This document shows positions 44,385-54,119 of a stretch of DNA of 64,000 nucleotides, piece after piece. The DNA is taken from positions 333,001 through 397,000 of the forward strand of contig JACDDS010000001.1 in the NCBI GenBank assembly GCA_013816805.1, read 5' to 3'. A program made the position numbers and the translations under genes. Origin of the DNA: Chitinophagales bacterium (GTDB lineage Bacteria; Bacteroidota; Bacteroidia; Chitinophagales; UBA10324). Position 1 is the first letter of the stretch; every line of letters begins with the position of its first letter. Below the pieces are notes generated by a model. It did not search any database. It worked only from the letters and a program-made list of their open reading frames with translations, and was not told the DNA's origin.

Positions 44385-46631
44385 ATGGCAGAATGGGCAA
44401 ACAAATATCCCGTTGTCTCTATATTTAAAAATGTAACTGATTTTCAGGCAAGTGAAGAATATCCAATTCTTGATACAGTTTATCAGATAAACAATGGTAC
44501 TCACCGTAAGTTAATCGAGCCGCTTCGGCAGCTCGTAGCAGAAGGCAATACAGATGCTTACAACACAGCAAAAAAAAGATTGCCCTCATTCGCTCCTTGC
44601 GGCATTTTTGATGGGGCACGTAAAGCGGATAGGCTGAAAGCCTATTCTGGCTTTGTGGTGCTTGACCTTGACAAGCTTTCATCTGAACAAGTTTATCAGA
44701 TAAAGGAAAAAATAACGACTTCACCATTTACATTTAGCTGCTTTAGCAGCCCAAGCGGGAGTGGGTTAAAGATCCTTATTGAAGTAAACAGCCGGCAGGA
44801 GCACCATGAGCAGGCTTACAGGCAGACTGCCGACTATTTCGAGCAGTACACAGGCATATGCTTCGACCGTTCGGGAAAGGACATTACAAGGCTTTGCTTT
44901 ATGTCTTACGATCCACAAGCTTACCTAAATGTTACCAACGAAAAATTTCCTGTTATTATAGCTGACAAAGTACAAAGTCACAAACAAAGGCCTGGAAAGC
45001 CAATTGTTGCCCCTACTGAAGATGAGAAGTTTGTATTATCCTTTGAAAATCAAATCAGTTTTACCGATCAAAAATCAGATTATGGAACTCACAATCGAAA
45101 CAATTACATATATCTGCTGGCATCTAACTGTAACCGAGCCGGTATTCCGGAAGAGGCCACTTTGCAACTCTGTTTGCAAAGATTTGATCTCGATGGTAAA
45201 GAAATAACTGCCTCTGTTCGTAGTGCATATCACCACCACATTGCAGAGTTTGCAAAGTTTGCAAAGTTTGCAAAGTCGCAAAGTGAAGCTTCAGAGGATC
45301 ACCTGAAAAACACACCAATAATTCCCGAAGAACTTTATTCTTTAATGCCAAAAATTATTTATGAAGGTGCAAAAGTTTTTCAAGGTCCACGTGAACGCGA
45401 TGTTTTTCTTACCGGAGCATTATCCATTCTTAGTGGTTGTTTGCCTGGTATTAAGGGAGTTTATGATGGGCAGGAAGTGTTTCCAAATCTCTTCTCATTT
45501 GCTATAGCACCTGCGGCAAGTGGTAAGGGCGCCCTAAAATTTGCAAAAATGTTGGCTGACGTATATCATACAAATGTGGTAAGAACGAGTAAGGAAGCAG
45601 AGCAACAGTACAATAAAGAGCTTGCAGAATACAAAGCATGGCAGCAGGCATGGAAGAAGTCACATCCTACGGTTGAAGAACCGCCTGAGAAGCCAGCATT
45701 CAAGGTCATTTTTATCCCGGCTAACACAAGTTATGCAAAAATTCTCTCACACCTGGAGCAAAACGAAGGTTTTGGAATCATCTGTGAGACCGAAGCAGAC
45801 ACAATGGGAAATGTGTTCAAACAGGATTGGGGTGGTTATTCTGATATGTTGCGCAAAGCATTTCACCATGAGCGTATTTCCAGTTCTCGAAAAATTAATA
45901 ATGAATATATTGAAGTAAATGATCCACGCCTTTCTGTGGCATTGACCGGAACACCCGGACAAGTCATTGGTCTTATTACATCATCGGAAGATGGTCTATT
46001 CAGCCGCTTTCTTTTTTATGCCTTTAAAGTTGACCAGAAATGGAAAGACGTTTCACCTCGTGCCTACCATGTGAATTTAACAGAACACTTCAAACAACTT
46101 TCTGAACAAGTATATGGTGTTGTCCAGTTTCTTTTAAATGAGGAAACCTGGATTGATCTATCGGATGACCAATGGCAGCTTTTAAATGAAAAATGTTCTT
46201 TATGGCTCAATGAAGTGGTTGTGTTTACTGCGGAAGAAGCAGCAAGCATTGTAAAGCGCATGGGATTGGTTATCTACCGCATTGCAATGCTCTTTACAGC
46301 GTTGCGAAAAATGGAAAATGCAGAGTCAACAGAAAGAATCATTTGCAGCGATAATGATTTCAGAGTCGCACTTGGCTTAGCGAAAATTTACATTGATCAC
46401 TCTCTCCTGATGTTCAATAACCTTCCGAAGCAAACTGAACAAATTCATTTTAAGGGCGGTGATGTAAAAAGAAAATTTTTTGATTCCTTACCTCAAGAAT
46501 TTAAAAGAGATGAGGCAATAGCTATTGCAAGCAAATTTAACATCCCTGAACGCACCGTGGGTGATTGGTTGCGAAAGATGCAGGGCCCATATCTTAGCCA
46601 GCCAAAAACCGGTTATTATAAGAAAATATAA
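44385..46631 (+). CDS. BT4734-like/VirE-type primase with DUF3987 domain
   Basis: This 748-residue protein has an N-terminal BT4734-like (VirE_N) region, about residues 1-190: GTHRKLIEPLRQLVAEGNTD, FAPCGIFDGARKADRLKAYSGF, VLDLDKL and FSSPSGSGLKILIEV, an archaeo-eukaryotic primase-like signature. A DUF3987 region with Walker A-like APAASGKGALKFAK (about 375-388) follows, and CETEADTMGN, AFHHERIS and TGTPGQV support a helicase-like core. This pair is standard for Bacteroidetes integrative elements and probably primes island replication. A low-complexity AKFAKFAKFAKS stretch lies between the domains. Confidence 0.85.
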   Translation: MAEWANKYPVVSIFKNVTDFQASEEYPILDTVYQINNGTHRKLIEPLRQLVAEGNTDAYNTAKKRLPSFAPCGIFDGARKADRLKAYSGFVVLDLDKLSSEQVYQIKEKITTSPFTFSCFSSPSGSGLKILIEVNSRQEHHEQAYRQTADYFEQYTGICFDRSGKDITRLCFMSYDPQAYLNVTNEKFPVIIADKVQSHKQRPGKPIVAPTEDEKFVLSFENQISFTDQKSDYGTHNRNNYIYLLASNCNRAGIPEEATLQLCLQRFDLDGKEITASVRSAYHHHIAEFAKFAKFAKSQSEASEDHLKNTPIIPEELYSLMPKIIYEGAKVFQGPRERDVFLTGALSILSGCLPGIKGVYDGQEVFPNLFSFAIAPAASGKGALKFAKMLADVYHTNVVRTSKEAEQQYNKELAEYKAWQQAWKKSHPTVEEPPEKPAFKVIFIPANTSYAKILSHLEQNEGFGIICETEADTMGNVFKQDWGGYSDMLRKAFHHERISSSRKINNEYIEVNDPRLSVALTGTPGQVIGLITSSEDGLFSRFLFYAFKVDQKWKDVSPRAYHVNLTEHFKQLSEQVYGVVQFLLNEETWIDLSDDQWQLLNEKCSLWLNEVVVFTAEEAASIVKRMGLVIYRIAMLFTALRKMENAESTERIICSDNDFRVALGLAKIYIDHSLLMFNNLPKQTEQIHFKGGDVKRKFFDSLPQEFKRDEAIAIASKFNIPERTVGDWLRKMQGPYLSQPKTGYYKKI
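45248..45274. repeat. Three tandem GTTTGCAAA units in coding DNA
   Basis: GTTTGCAAA is repeated exactly three times at 45248-45256, 45257-45265 and 45266-45274, with a degenerate fourth unit after it. The same word builds the palindrome just downstream of this gene (46642-46665). Within the gene it encodes AKF repeats. Being in both places it resembles an iteron set. Confidence 0.7.
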
Positions 46632-46641
46632 GCATCTGACT

Positions 46642-46665
46642 TTGCAAACTTTGCAAAGTTTGCAA
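46642..46665. repeat. Perfect 24-bp palindrome built from GTTTGCAAA words
   Basis: TTGCAAACTTTG (46642-46653) is the exact reverse complement of CAAAGTTTGCAA (46654-46665), a perfect 24-bp palindrome with no loop. It begins 10 bp after the stop of the primase gene and contains the repeat words found inside that gene. It may be an initiator binding site or a terminator-like cruciform. Confidence 0.7.
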
Positions 46666-46759
46666 CACTTCATGAAGAAGCAATAATCCTCCTCTTTATT
46701 TTTACTACTTTCTTTTTTACATTTAACAGATTATAGACATAAACATATGAAAATCGCCT

Positions 46760-49700
46760 GTGGACCAGAAAAAAATAGAATTTATTCAAATTTTTCGCCA
46801 AAAAGTTCTTCTCGCTAACAAAGAACTCACAAAAAAAGAATTGTTTAAGGATCTTCTGCACCATTTATACTCGGGTGATGAAGAAATTGACAAAATAATT
46901 AATTTAATAAGTGCCGGTGCAGAATACACCGTTCTGAATATTCCAAGAAAAGATAAAAAGCATCGTGGCAGCGCAGACACCTTATACAACCGCATCATTA
47001 TTGAGTTTGAGAATGATTTAAAAGTTTCTTTAAAACACGCTAAGGAACAGTTAGCCGGTTATATGTTAGGGCAGTTCAATAGTGGTGAAGGATATACTTA
47101 TACATTGATTGCTTCTGATTTTATTAACTGGAAAGTGGTAGTGCCTGATGTAAGCCAGTTAGAAAAACTGCAAGACCTTCAGGAACATGAACTGATACTA
47201 AATGAGGTTCCTACTTCTTCATTTACACTTACGGAAAGCAATGCAGAAGATTTTTATTATTGGCTCGACCGTTTTCTTTTCAAAGAAGAAAAGCAAAGAG
47301 CAACATTAAAAAGAATTGAAGAAGCCTTTGGCTACCGCAGTTCAACTTTCATAGAAAGTTTTCGCCAAATATCTGCCGTGTTTCAGGATGCAAAAAAGTA
47401 TGGTGAAGTACAGGTAAGCTATGAGCAATGGAGAAAGTTTTTGAGCATTGCTTATGGTTCATTTGCTGATACTGACAGCGCTTTTGTTATACATACCTAT
47501 TTAAGCGTATTGGCAAAAGTTTTAGCGTATGAAGTATTAAGCAATGATGATTATGTGGACGATGCAGAAATGAAAGCCATTTTAAACGGCAGCATTTTTC
47601 ATAAATACAACATCCGCAATTTCGTTGACAATGATTTTTTCCATTGGGTTCATAAAGACATTTACTTTCAAAAATTAAAAAAAGTCTTTCGCCTGGTGGC
47701 GCAGGAAATTTCAACTTTTGACTTTAATAAAGTTGATGAAGACGTTTTAAAAGGAGTTTACCAGGACCTTATTGATTTAGATACACGCCATGCTTTAGGT
47801 GAATATTATACACCGGATTGGCTTTGCGAAAGAGTAGTGCAGGAATTTGATTTTAAAGCAACAGATAAAATTTTAGATCCCAGTTGCGGTAGCGGTTCAT
47901 TTCTCCGGGCTGCTATCCATCGTTTAAAAGAACTTAATCCCGAAATAACAACAGAGCAGGTAAACAACAGCATCTACGGAATAGACATACACCCTTTGAG
48001 TGTGCAAATTGCTAAAACAACTATGCTGGTAAGTTTAGGAAAAGAAGTTATTAATGCAAAGAAGCCCATTCATATCAACATCACGTTAGCTAATACTTTA
48101 TTAGCTCCTGAAGGTGTAAAGAATTTATTTGGTGGTGAGTTTTTAATGCACATTGATAAAGACAAATATTACCTGAATACACAGGTGTTTGAAGATGTAC
48201 GTTTGTTTGATGAAGCCTTAGAAATTTGCGAAGAATTAGCCGAACAAACACAGGGAAAGAAAATAGAAACCTTACCGGTATTTAGCAACATTTTAAAAAG
48301 GCAGTACAAGCACGGTGGTATTAACGACCAAACCACTGCAAGTTTTTACCAGATTTACACAGGCTTAAAAAAAGTAAAAGAAGCCGGCAGAGATAGCATC
48401 TGGAAGTTCATTGTACAGAATTTATACAAGCCTTATTTCCTTAGCGAAAAGTTTGATTATGTTATTGGCAATCCGCCTTGGTTTACTTTCAGCAGTATTA
48501 AGAATGAAGAATACCAAAATATCCTGAATGCTTTGGCAGAAAATTACCATGTAAAACCAGATAAGGTTGCCAACTTTCCCCACCTTGAAATTGCCGCAAT
48601 TTTTCTTTCTTATTGCACCAGTTATTTTTTAAAAGATAAAGGACAATTAGCCTTTGTACTGCCAAGAAGTTTTTTTAGTGCAGACCATCATGATAACACA
48701 AGAAGCGGAAAAGCAAAGGGCTTTCGCTTAACCAATATTTGGGATCTGCTACAGGTACAACCTTTGTTCCGTGTGCCTTCATCAGTTTTATTTGCAATAA
48801 AAGCAGATGATAAAAAAAGAAGCCTTCCTGCTTCAGGGCAAAGTGGGCTTTCTTTTAGTGGCAACCTGCCTGCACATAACTGTAATTGGGAAACAGCTTC
48901 TAAGAAATTGACAGAAGAAGAAGTAAAATGGTTTTACAGTAAGCAGGGAAATTCATCTGCATTCTCCAATAAGAAAGTTAAAGCCCAAACAAAAATAAAT
49001 CCATACAAAGCATTATTTAAACAAGGCGCTACGATTGTTCCAAGAACTTTTTATTTCATCCAGTTTACACAGGAATTGCCGCCCGACTTTGAGGACAGGA
49101 TTATTAATATTAAAACTTCAGATGCTGTACAACCTGATGCAAAAGTGCCGTGGAAAGGCTTAGATTTTTCAGGCAAAATTGAAAGCCAATTTATATTTAG
49201 AACTGCGTTGTCAAAAAGCATTTTGCCTTTTGCATTATACAAACCTGATTTGATTGTTCTTCCTATAACCATTGAGCTTAACAAGAATAATCAAAAGCAA
49301 ATCAAATTACATTCTGCTAATGAATTAATGAAACAAGGTTATTTAAATGCCTCCAAGTGGTTTCAAAATACAGAGAATGTTTGGAAGGTTCATAGAACTG
49401 AAAAAAATCAGGTAATCAGCAGTGAAGATTATTTGAATTGGCAGAATAAACTTACTGAACAAAATTTGATGAACCAATTTGTTGTACTCTATAATACATC
49501 TGGTAAAGATGCAAATTCAGTTGTGGTTGACAGAAAGAATTTAGATTTTGAATTTTTGATAGACCACAAAAACTACCTCTTTACAACATCTTTAAAAGAG
49601 GAGGCTTACTATCTGTCCTCTTTTTTAAATTCAAGTATTCCGAATGAAATGATGAAAGACTTTCAGTCAAAAGGTTTGTTTGGTGCAAGAGATGTACACA

Positions 49701-49933
49701 AAAAAATTCTTGACATCTATTATCCAAAATATGATGATACAAATGAAGTGCATCAAAAATTAGCCGCACTTAGCCAAACAGCCCACGCTAAAGCATCACA
49801 ATATTTAAAAGACAATGTTCCCAAACAGGAGCTTTCTGCCATACACTTAGGCAGGATAAGAACAGATATTAAAAAACATCTTTCAGAAGAAATGAAAGCA
49901 ATTGATAAGTTGGTTAAAAAAGTGATTCAATAA
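46760..49933 (+). CDS. Type IIG-like restriction-modification enzyme (N6-adenine methylase)
   Basis: A 1057-residue protein with a GTG start; no in-frame ATG is nearby. Motif I ILDPSCGSGSFLRAAI (about 371-386), GIDIHPLSVQIAKTTM and motif IV VIGNPPWFTF (about 568-577) mark a gamma-class adenine methyltransferase of Eco57I/N6_Mtase type. The N-terminal part has GSADTLYNRIIIEFEND (about 75-91), suggesting a PD-(D/E)XK nuclease in which the usual lysine is E, so nuclease activity is not certain. The C-terminal half (from about 650) is the target-recognition region. It is island cargo and probably defends against phages. Confidence 0.85.
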   Translation: MDQKKIEFIQIFRQKVLLANKELTKKELFKDLLHHLYSGDEEIDKIINLISAGAEYTVLNIPRKDKKHRGSADTLYNRIIIEFENDLKVSLKHAKEQLAGYMLGQFNSGEGYTYTLIASDFINWKVVVPDVSQLEKLQDLQEHELILNEVPTSSFTLTESNAEDFYYWLDRFLFKEEKQRATLKRIEEAFGYRSSTFIESFRQISAVFQDAKKYGEVQVSYEQWRKFLSIAYGSFADTDSAFVIHTYLSVLAKVLAYEVLSNDDYVDDAEMKAILNGSIFHKYNIRNFVDNDFFHWVHKDIYFQKLKKVFRLVAQEISTFDFNKVDEDVLKGVYQDLIDLDTRHALGEYYTPDWLCERVVQEFDFKATDKILDPSCGSGSFLRAAIHRLKELNPEITTEQVNNSIYGIDIHPLSVQIAKTTMLVSLGKEVINAKKPIHINITLANTLLAPEGVKNLFGGEFLMHIDKDKYYLNTQVFEDVRLFDEALEICEELAEQTQGKKIETLPVFSNILKRQYKHGGINDQTTASFYQIYTGLKKVKEAGRDSIWKFIVQNLYKPYFLSEKFDYVIGNPPWFTFSSIKNEEYQNILNALAENYHVKPDKVANFPHLEIAAIFLSYCTSYFLKDKGQLAFVLPRSFFSADHHDNTRSGKAKGFRLTNIWDLLQVQPLFRVPSSVLFAIKADDKKRSLPASGQSGLSFSGNLPAHNCNWETASKKLTEEEVKWFYSKQGNSSAFSNKKVKAQTKINPYKALFKQGATIVPRTFYFIQFTQELPPDFEDRIINIKTSDAVQPDAKVPWKGLDFSGKIESQFIFRTALSKSILPFALYKPDLIVLPITIELNKNNQKQIKLHSANELMKQGYLNASKWFQNTENVWKVHRTEKNQVISSEDYLNWQNKLTEQNLMNQFVVLYNTSGKDANSVVVDRKNLDFEFLIDHKNYLFTTSLKEEAYYLSSFLNSSIPNEMMKDFQSKGLFGARDVHKKILDIYYPKYDDTNEVHQKLAALSQTAHAKASQYLKDNVPKQELSAIHLGRIRTDIKKHLSEEMKAIDKLVKKVIQ

Positions 49934-50045
49934 CACCACATTTTTATAGGAACTAATATTTCTTTAAATCTAATATTAAGTGCTACATTTGAGACAACTT
50001 ACCTAAGATAGCCCTTCATTTAACAACTCTCACTAACTTTGCCCT

Positions 50046-50246
50046 ATGAATTCCCGGGATCATAAGAAACAAAGAATATTGGAAAAACAATATTCCAAAG
50101 TGATGAAAACCTTTCAACCACCTGCTGTTGATCCTTTAAGAAATCAATGGACTAAACCCGGTGATTTCTTTACACAATTTTCTTTGTATAAGGAAAATCC
50201 CCGCAGCATTACTTCTACCAATACCTCCATCATCCGTTCAGTGTAA
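50046..50246 (+). CDS. Small protein preceding the SDH-type protease
   Basis: A 66-residue basic protein (MNSRDHKKQRILEKQYSKVM, then PPAVDPLRNQWTKPGDFFTQ). It ends 2 bp before the protease gene, so the two are coupled. It has no recognised domain, but the gene pair probably acts together, and it resembles the small partners I have seen beside SDH_sah genes. No frame defect is visible. Confidence 0.6.
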   Translation: MNSRDHKKQRILEKQYSKVMKTFQPPAVDPLRNQWTKPGDFFTQFSLYKENPRSITSTNTSIIRSV

Positions 50247-50248
50247 TT

Positions 50249-51174
50249 ATGCCAAATTGGAAAGAGGTACTTGATGAAATCCAGCAAGAAGTTAATAGTG
50301 GAAATCAAGGTGCTCTCGATAAAGTAAGGCGAAAGTATCTTGCAAAAATATTTGATAGAACGGGCCGTAACGTTATCGCTTATTACTCCGGTTGGCTTCA
50401 GAAAGGTAATGTTGCTGATGTTATCGTAAATGATAAGGATAAGAATGCTCTGATGGTCAACATTCACAAACTCGACCGTTCAAAAGCCTCGATTTAATTC
50501 TTCATACACCAGGAGGCGATTTAGCAGCAACCGAAAGCATCGTCGATTATCTATATTCAATGTTTGGAGAAAACATAAGGGCCATTATCCCTCAAATTTC
50601 TATGTCCGCAGGCACCATGATTGCATTTTCGTGCAAACAGATTATGATGGGAAAGCAATCGAATTTAGGGCCAATAGACCCACAGTTGGGTGGTGTTGCT
50701 TGCCAGGCTGTACTTGATGAATTTCAGCAGGCAAAAGACGACATTAAAAGTAATCCTCATGCAGCACCACTGTGGCAACAGATCATTAGTAATTATCACC
50801 CTACTTTTCTTGGCACGTGCCGCAATTCCATTGATTGGTCTGAGAAATTGGCTATTGACTGGTTACGTAGAAATATGTGCAACGGCAACTTGAGAAAGAC
50901 TAAGAAAATTCTTAAAGCATTCAGTGATCATCAAAGAAGCAAATCGCACGCTCGGCATATCTCAAAAGATGATTGTAAAAAAGTTGGTCTATCGATAATT
51001 GACATGGAAACTGATCATGATCTTCAGGATTTGATTCTCACTGCACATCATGCTTTCATGCACACTTTCGGCAGCACATTTGCTAACAAGATTGTAGAAA
51101 ATCATTTAGGAATCGCCTACGTCGAGATGCAAGCAACTTTCCAGGCACAAATGCCACCTCCGATTCAGAATTAA
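50249..51174 (+). pseudogene. Serine-dehydrogenase-type protease (SDH_sah) split by a frameshift
   Basis: The first frame ends MVNIHKLDRSKASI. In the next frame the same DNA continues SLDLILHTPGGDLAATES, then MSAGTMIAFSCKQIMMGKQS, NLGPIDPQLGG and MHTFGSTFANKIVENH. This is the ClpP/crotonase-fold SDH_sah family; the nucleophile is the Ser of SAGTM. The break lies around 50480-50482, where the family has one G more (RSKGLDLILHTPGG). Restoring one base gives an intact protein of about 308 residues. Its role is not established; membrane-associated proteolysis is the usual suggestion. Confidence 0.83.
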
Positions 51175-51384
51175 TGCAAGATCTGTTGAGTGTTAAGCAA
51201 TCACAACTTTTAACCACTAATGCCAACGGCAACAGCAAAAATCATTCACACTTTTCTCCTTCTTTGAAAAGCTAAAATCGAAGAGTGAAGTAATTTGCAT
51301 AAAACGGGTACATTTGTTAAACGTTGAAAACTGTAATGAAAGAAAGATAGAAAGTAGTGTGAAGAGTTGAAATAAATTTAATCA

Positions 51385-53046
51385 CTATTGCTTCCTTGTC
51401 AGCAACACTTTACCTGGGAATTCTCGGTTATTTATGCGGGCTTTTACAAAATATATTCCCTCCGGTAAAGAAGCATTAAGCTGTATTTCGGTTCGAAGCG
51501 TTCCATCTACCATTGCTGACTGCCTTCTTAAAACCAATTGACCTGCAGTATTCAGTAATTCAATATCAACCAACTGATCAGCATTGCCAGGAGCTTTTAA
51601 GGTTATTTGAAATGTTCCAGTGGTTAAGTTAGGCGAAAGAGTTAAGGGAACTTGTATTTCTTCATATTCATTTAATTCACGATAAGCTACTGCGTTAGTT
51701 TCAAAAACATTTTTTCTTAAGCATACGATCCAATAATCTTCATAGTTGTTACCCGATGCATTATGTAAACCGATAACGTCTCCGTTATCTGACTCTGCAA
51801 AACCCGCTACTATATACTTGTTCGTTTGCGTTACTACGATGTCATTAGCAACTTCATCGAGTGATCCACCCATGGAGATTTCCCCTGATAGAGATAAATT
51901 TGAATCTAATTTCACAATCCAATAGTCAAAATATCCAGGATCACTATGGTTGCCTGTTACTTGTCCATCATGAGATTCGCTCTGTCCTGCTATCACAAAA
52001 CCACCATCGTAAGTAGGTTTGATGGAGCTTGGACCATCAGTCTCACTGCCACCAAATGAATTTTCATTCAGCAGTTGGCCGACGTCGTTAATTTTAACAG
52101 CCCAATAATCGCTAGCTCCATGATTACCCGTTACATCTCCATCGGTGCTTGAACCCGTACCTACAAAAACAAAATTTCCATCATTACTCTGAATAATCGA
52201 ACTTATTCCTTCTGACCCACTGCCTCCATATGACTTTTCCCAAATGATATTCCCTTCACCGTCAATATCGACCGCCCATGCATCACCAAATAGAGTTGAA
52301 CCATGATGTCCAGTTACATCTCCGTCCTTAGAATACGATACACACCCAAAAATATATTCTCCATTACTCAAAGGAATAATTGAATTTGGATATTCAGAAG
52401 CACTACCACCGTATGTTCTTTGCCATAAAATCTTTCCGTAACTATCTATTTTAAAAACCCACGCATCATATGGGCCTCCATGGTAGTTAGTTACATCTCC
52501 ATCGGTTGATGACGTGTAACCAACAACAATATATCCGCCATCATTAGTGATTTCGATACTGTGAGGAGCATCAGTACGGGAGCCACCATAGCATTTTTCC
52601 CATTGAATGTTCCCTGCTGAATCAATTTTTAAGATCCAGATGTCCTCTGATTCTTCATATATAACAGGGTGATGTCCGGTTACATCGCCATCCATTGAAC
52701 TTGAAAACCCTGCCACTATAAACCCATTATCCGGGGTTTGTCTAACGCACCACGGTACATCGTAACTTGTCCCTCCATAACACTTTCCCCATTCTGCCTT
52801 CCCATTCTTGTTGAGTTTAACAATCCAATAATCATCCAAGCCATGGGCTCCCATTACTCCGCCGCCATTATGACTAGCATTGCCTGCTACTATAAACCCA
52901 CCGTCTCTGGTTTGCTGAATAGAATGAGCTATGTCGGAGCCCGGGCTACCTAATGTGTTTTGCCATTTAATAGCCGGATTAACCTGGGCCGTAGAAGTAA
53001 ATGAAATAAAACAAAATACGCCGTAAAAAAAGAGGATTGCTTTCAT
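51385..53046 (-). CDS. T9SS protein with GG-repeat propeller-like domain
   Basis: The 553-residue protein has a signal peptide (to AQVNP, residue 24) and about eight repeats of roughly 53 residues with the pattern D-[YA]W-[VI]-x-K-[IL]-[DN], x-GG-[ST]-x-x-D-x-x-x-S-I and DGG[FY][IV]-[VF]-x-G-x-[ST], as in QTRDGGFIVAGNASHNGG and ITNDGGYIVVGYTSSTDGD. The last 80 residues form a T9SS sorting domain (NTAGQLVLRRQSAMVDG to FPGKVLLTRKQ). I know no function for such repeats; adhesion or scaffold roles are likely. It follows the mobile island. Confidence 0.8.
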   Translation of the reverse strand: MKAILFFYGVFCFISFTSTAQVNPAIKWQNTLGSPGSDIAHSIQQTRDGGFIVAGNASHNGGGVMGAHGLDDYWIVKLNKNGKAEWGKCYGGTSYDVPWCVRQTPDNGFIVAGFSSSMDGDVTGHHPVIYEESEDIWILKIDSAGNIQWEKCYGGSRTDAPHSIEITNDGGYIVVGYTSSTDGDVTNYHGGPYDAWVFKIDSYGKILWQRTYGGSASEYPNSIIPLSNGEYIFGCVSYSKDGDVTGHHGSTLFGDAWAVDIDGEGNIIWEKSYGGSGSEGISSIIQSNDGNFVFVGTGSSTDGDVTGNHGASDYWAVKINDVGQLLNENSFGGSETDGPSSIKPTYDGGFVIAGQSESHDGQVTGNHSDPGYFDYWIVKLDSNLSLSGEISMGGSLDEVANDIVVTQTNKYIVAGFAESDNGDVIGLHNASGNNYEDYWIVCLRKNVFETNAVAYRELNEYEEIQVPLTLSPNLTTGTFQITLKAPGNADQLVDIELLNTAGQLVLRRQSAMVDGTLRTEIQLNASLPEGIYFVKARINNREFPGKVLLTRKQ

Positions 53047-53084
53047 TTTTGAATAATTTTAGGTTCTGCTTTATCGATTTGACC

Positions 53085-53400
53085 TTATATTTTAATTAGT
53101 TTTATAACGTCTTTTTGACCATTAGATAAGACAGTCTTAAGAAGATAAATTCCCGGAGCATAGTTTTTTCCAAAAACAAATTGATTTTCAGAAGCAGTTA
53201 AAACATCTAGGACAGTACCTGTCATACTACATACTTCAATAAGAGAATATGTTTCCGGAATAACTATCGTAAATTCTTTATCTGTTGGGTTTGGATAAAC
53301 TGAGATGATACTTTCATTAATGTCGTGTTTGGGCATGGATTGCTCCGGCGAGGCACAGGAATAGAATAGAGAAAGTAAAGGTTTTCAAAGAAGATAGGGT
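53085..53400 (-). pseudogene. Signal peptide joined to a T9SS sorting domain, no passenger
   Basis: Frame A encodes a signal peptide (SLKTFTFSILFLCLAGAIHA, then QT). Frame B, from about 53340, encodes HDINESIISVYPNPTDKEFT to QKDVIKLIKI, a complete 80-residue sorting domain. Joining the frames at QT/HD gives a protein that runs directly from signal peptide to sorting domain with nothing exported between. A deletion of the passenger followed by a 1-nt frame change explains this. An ATG occurs only inside the sorting-domain frame (M at 53336). Confidence 0.65.
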
Positions 53401-53614
53401 TATAGTTGGTGAAGTAAAAATTCATATGAGCCACATACTGGCTGTATATAAAACTAAAGGTAATCGAAAAGGTTTAATCATAATAAAAATATTTTATTTA
53501 TTATTTTTTAATATAAATGTGAAGAGAAATTGAGGGAGAGAAAGGGGCTTAACGGTTCGATGCATTTCCCCCTTCCTTTGTACAAAATGTCCTTATTTAG
53601 ATCATGACTCATTC

Positions 53615-53877
53615 GTGAACGTTCCGATTTATTTATTCGAGAATCGGAAGAATTGTTTTGGCAATACCAATGTTTATCCGTGTACACTTCTTAAAGTCAT
53701 TAACGAGTTTGACAGAACAGAAGTAAAGATTGAAATTCCAATAAAAGCAAAATCAAAAAAAGGCTATACCAATTCATTTGGCATGACATCCAATCGTTGG
53801 ACGCAGACAAACATTCTTTTTATGCGACCGAAATTGGATTAACACCAGAAGACGCTGTGAGAAATCAAGTTGGTTAA
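53615..53877 (+). pseudogene. Small frameshifted gene of unknown function
   Basis: From a GTG at 53615 the frame reads VNVPIYLFENRKNCFGNTNV to IPIKAKSKKGYTNSF and ends as non-typical sequence at 53842. If the A7 run at 53755-53761 is one base longer, it continues KRLYQFIWHDIQSLDADKHS, then FYATEIGLTPEDAVRNQVG and stops at 53875-53877, which reads as protein. No family is recognised. It is the first member of the accessory patch between two T9SS genes. Confidence 0.5.
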
Positions 53878-54119
53878 ATTTTATAAAGCCGTTTGCCTGC
53901 TGCTTACATGGGGCTTGCTGCTATGGCGTGGAAACGAACAAGCTATCAACTATGTGCAGGCTTCAGCAGCAGTTCCAGCTTGACGAACAATGTCAAGCAA
54001 CAGTTCTAACAATCATCTTTATTAATTTTATTGGGTAGTGGTTTGAGGCTGGACGTTCATTGAATGCCGCCACAGCAGCAACCCCTGAACGTTCTGTGCA
54101 AGCTAAATTGACACCCTAA
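53878..54119. other. Intergenic sequence with CTGCTGC and GAACGTTC words
   Basis: No gene is seen here. The stretch carries several short self-complementary words (CTGCTGCT/AGCAGCAG; GACGTTC and GAACGTTC), suggesting folded DNA similar to the cassette-boundary hairpin at 57673-57782, but the arms are weak. Confidence 0.4.

Noticed and set aside
44122-44385. An 87-codon frame between the HTH gene and the primase
   Set aside because: Its composition is less protein-like than the overlapping 44-codon frame at 44097, and no motif was seen; left out as a separate gene.
45248-45283. CRISPR array
   Set aside because: The 9-bp units are contiguous and coding, with no spacers; no cas-like gene occurs in the window.
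41022-51380. Second attachment site (copy of the tRNA-Ser 3' end) closing the island
   Set aside because: Searching by eye for GTTCGAATCCCAC-like sequence downstream found no credible copy in this window.
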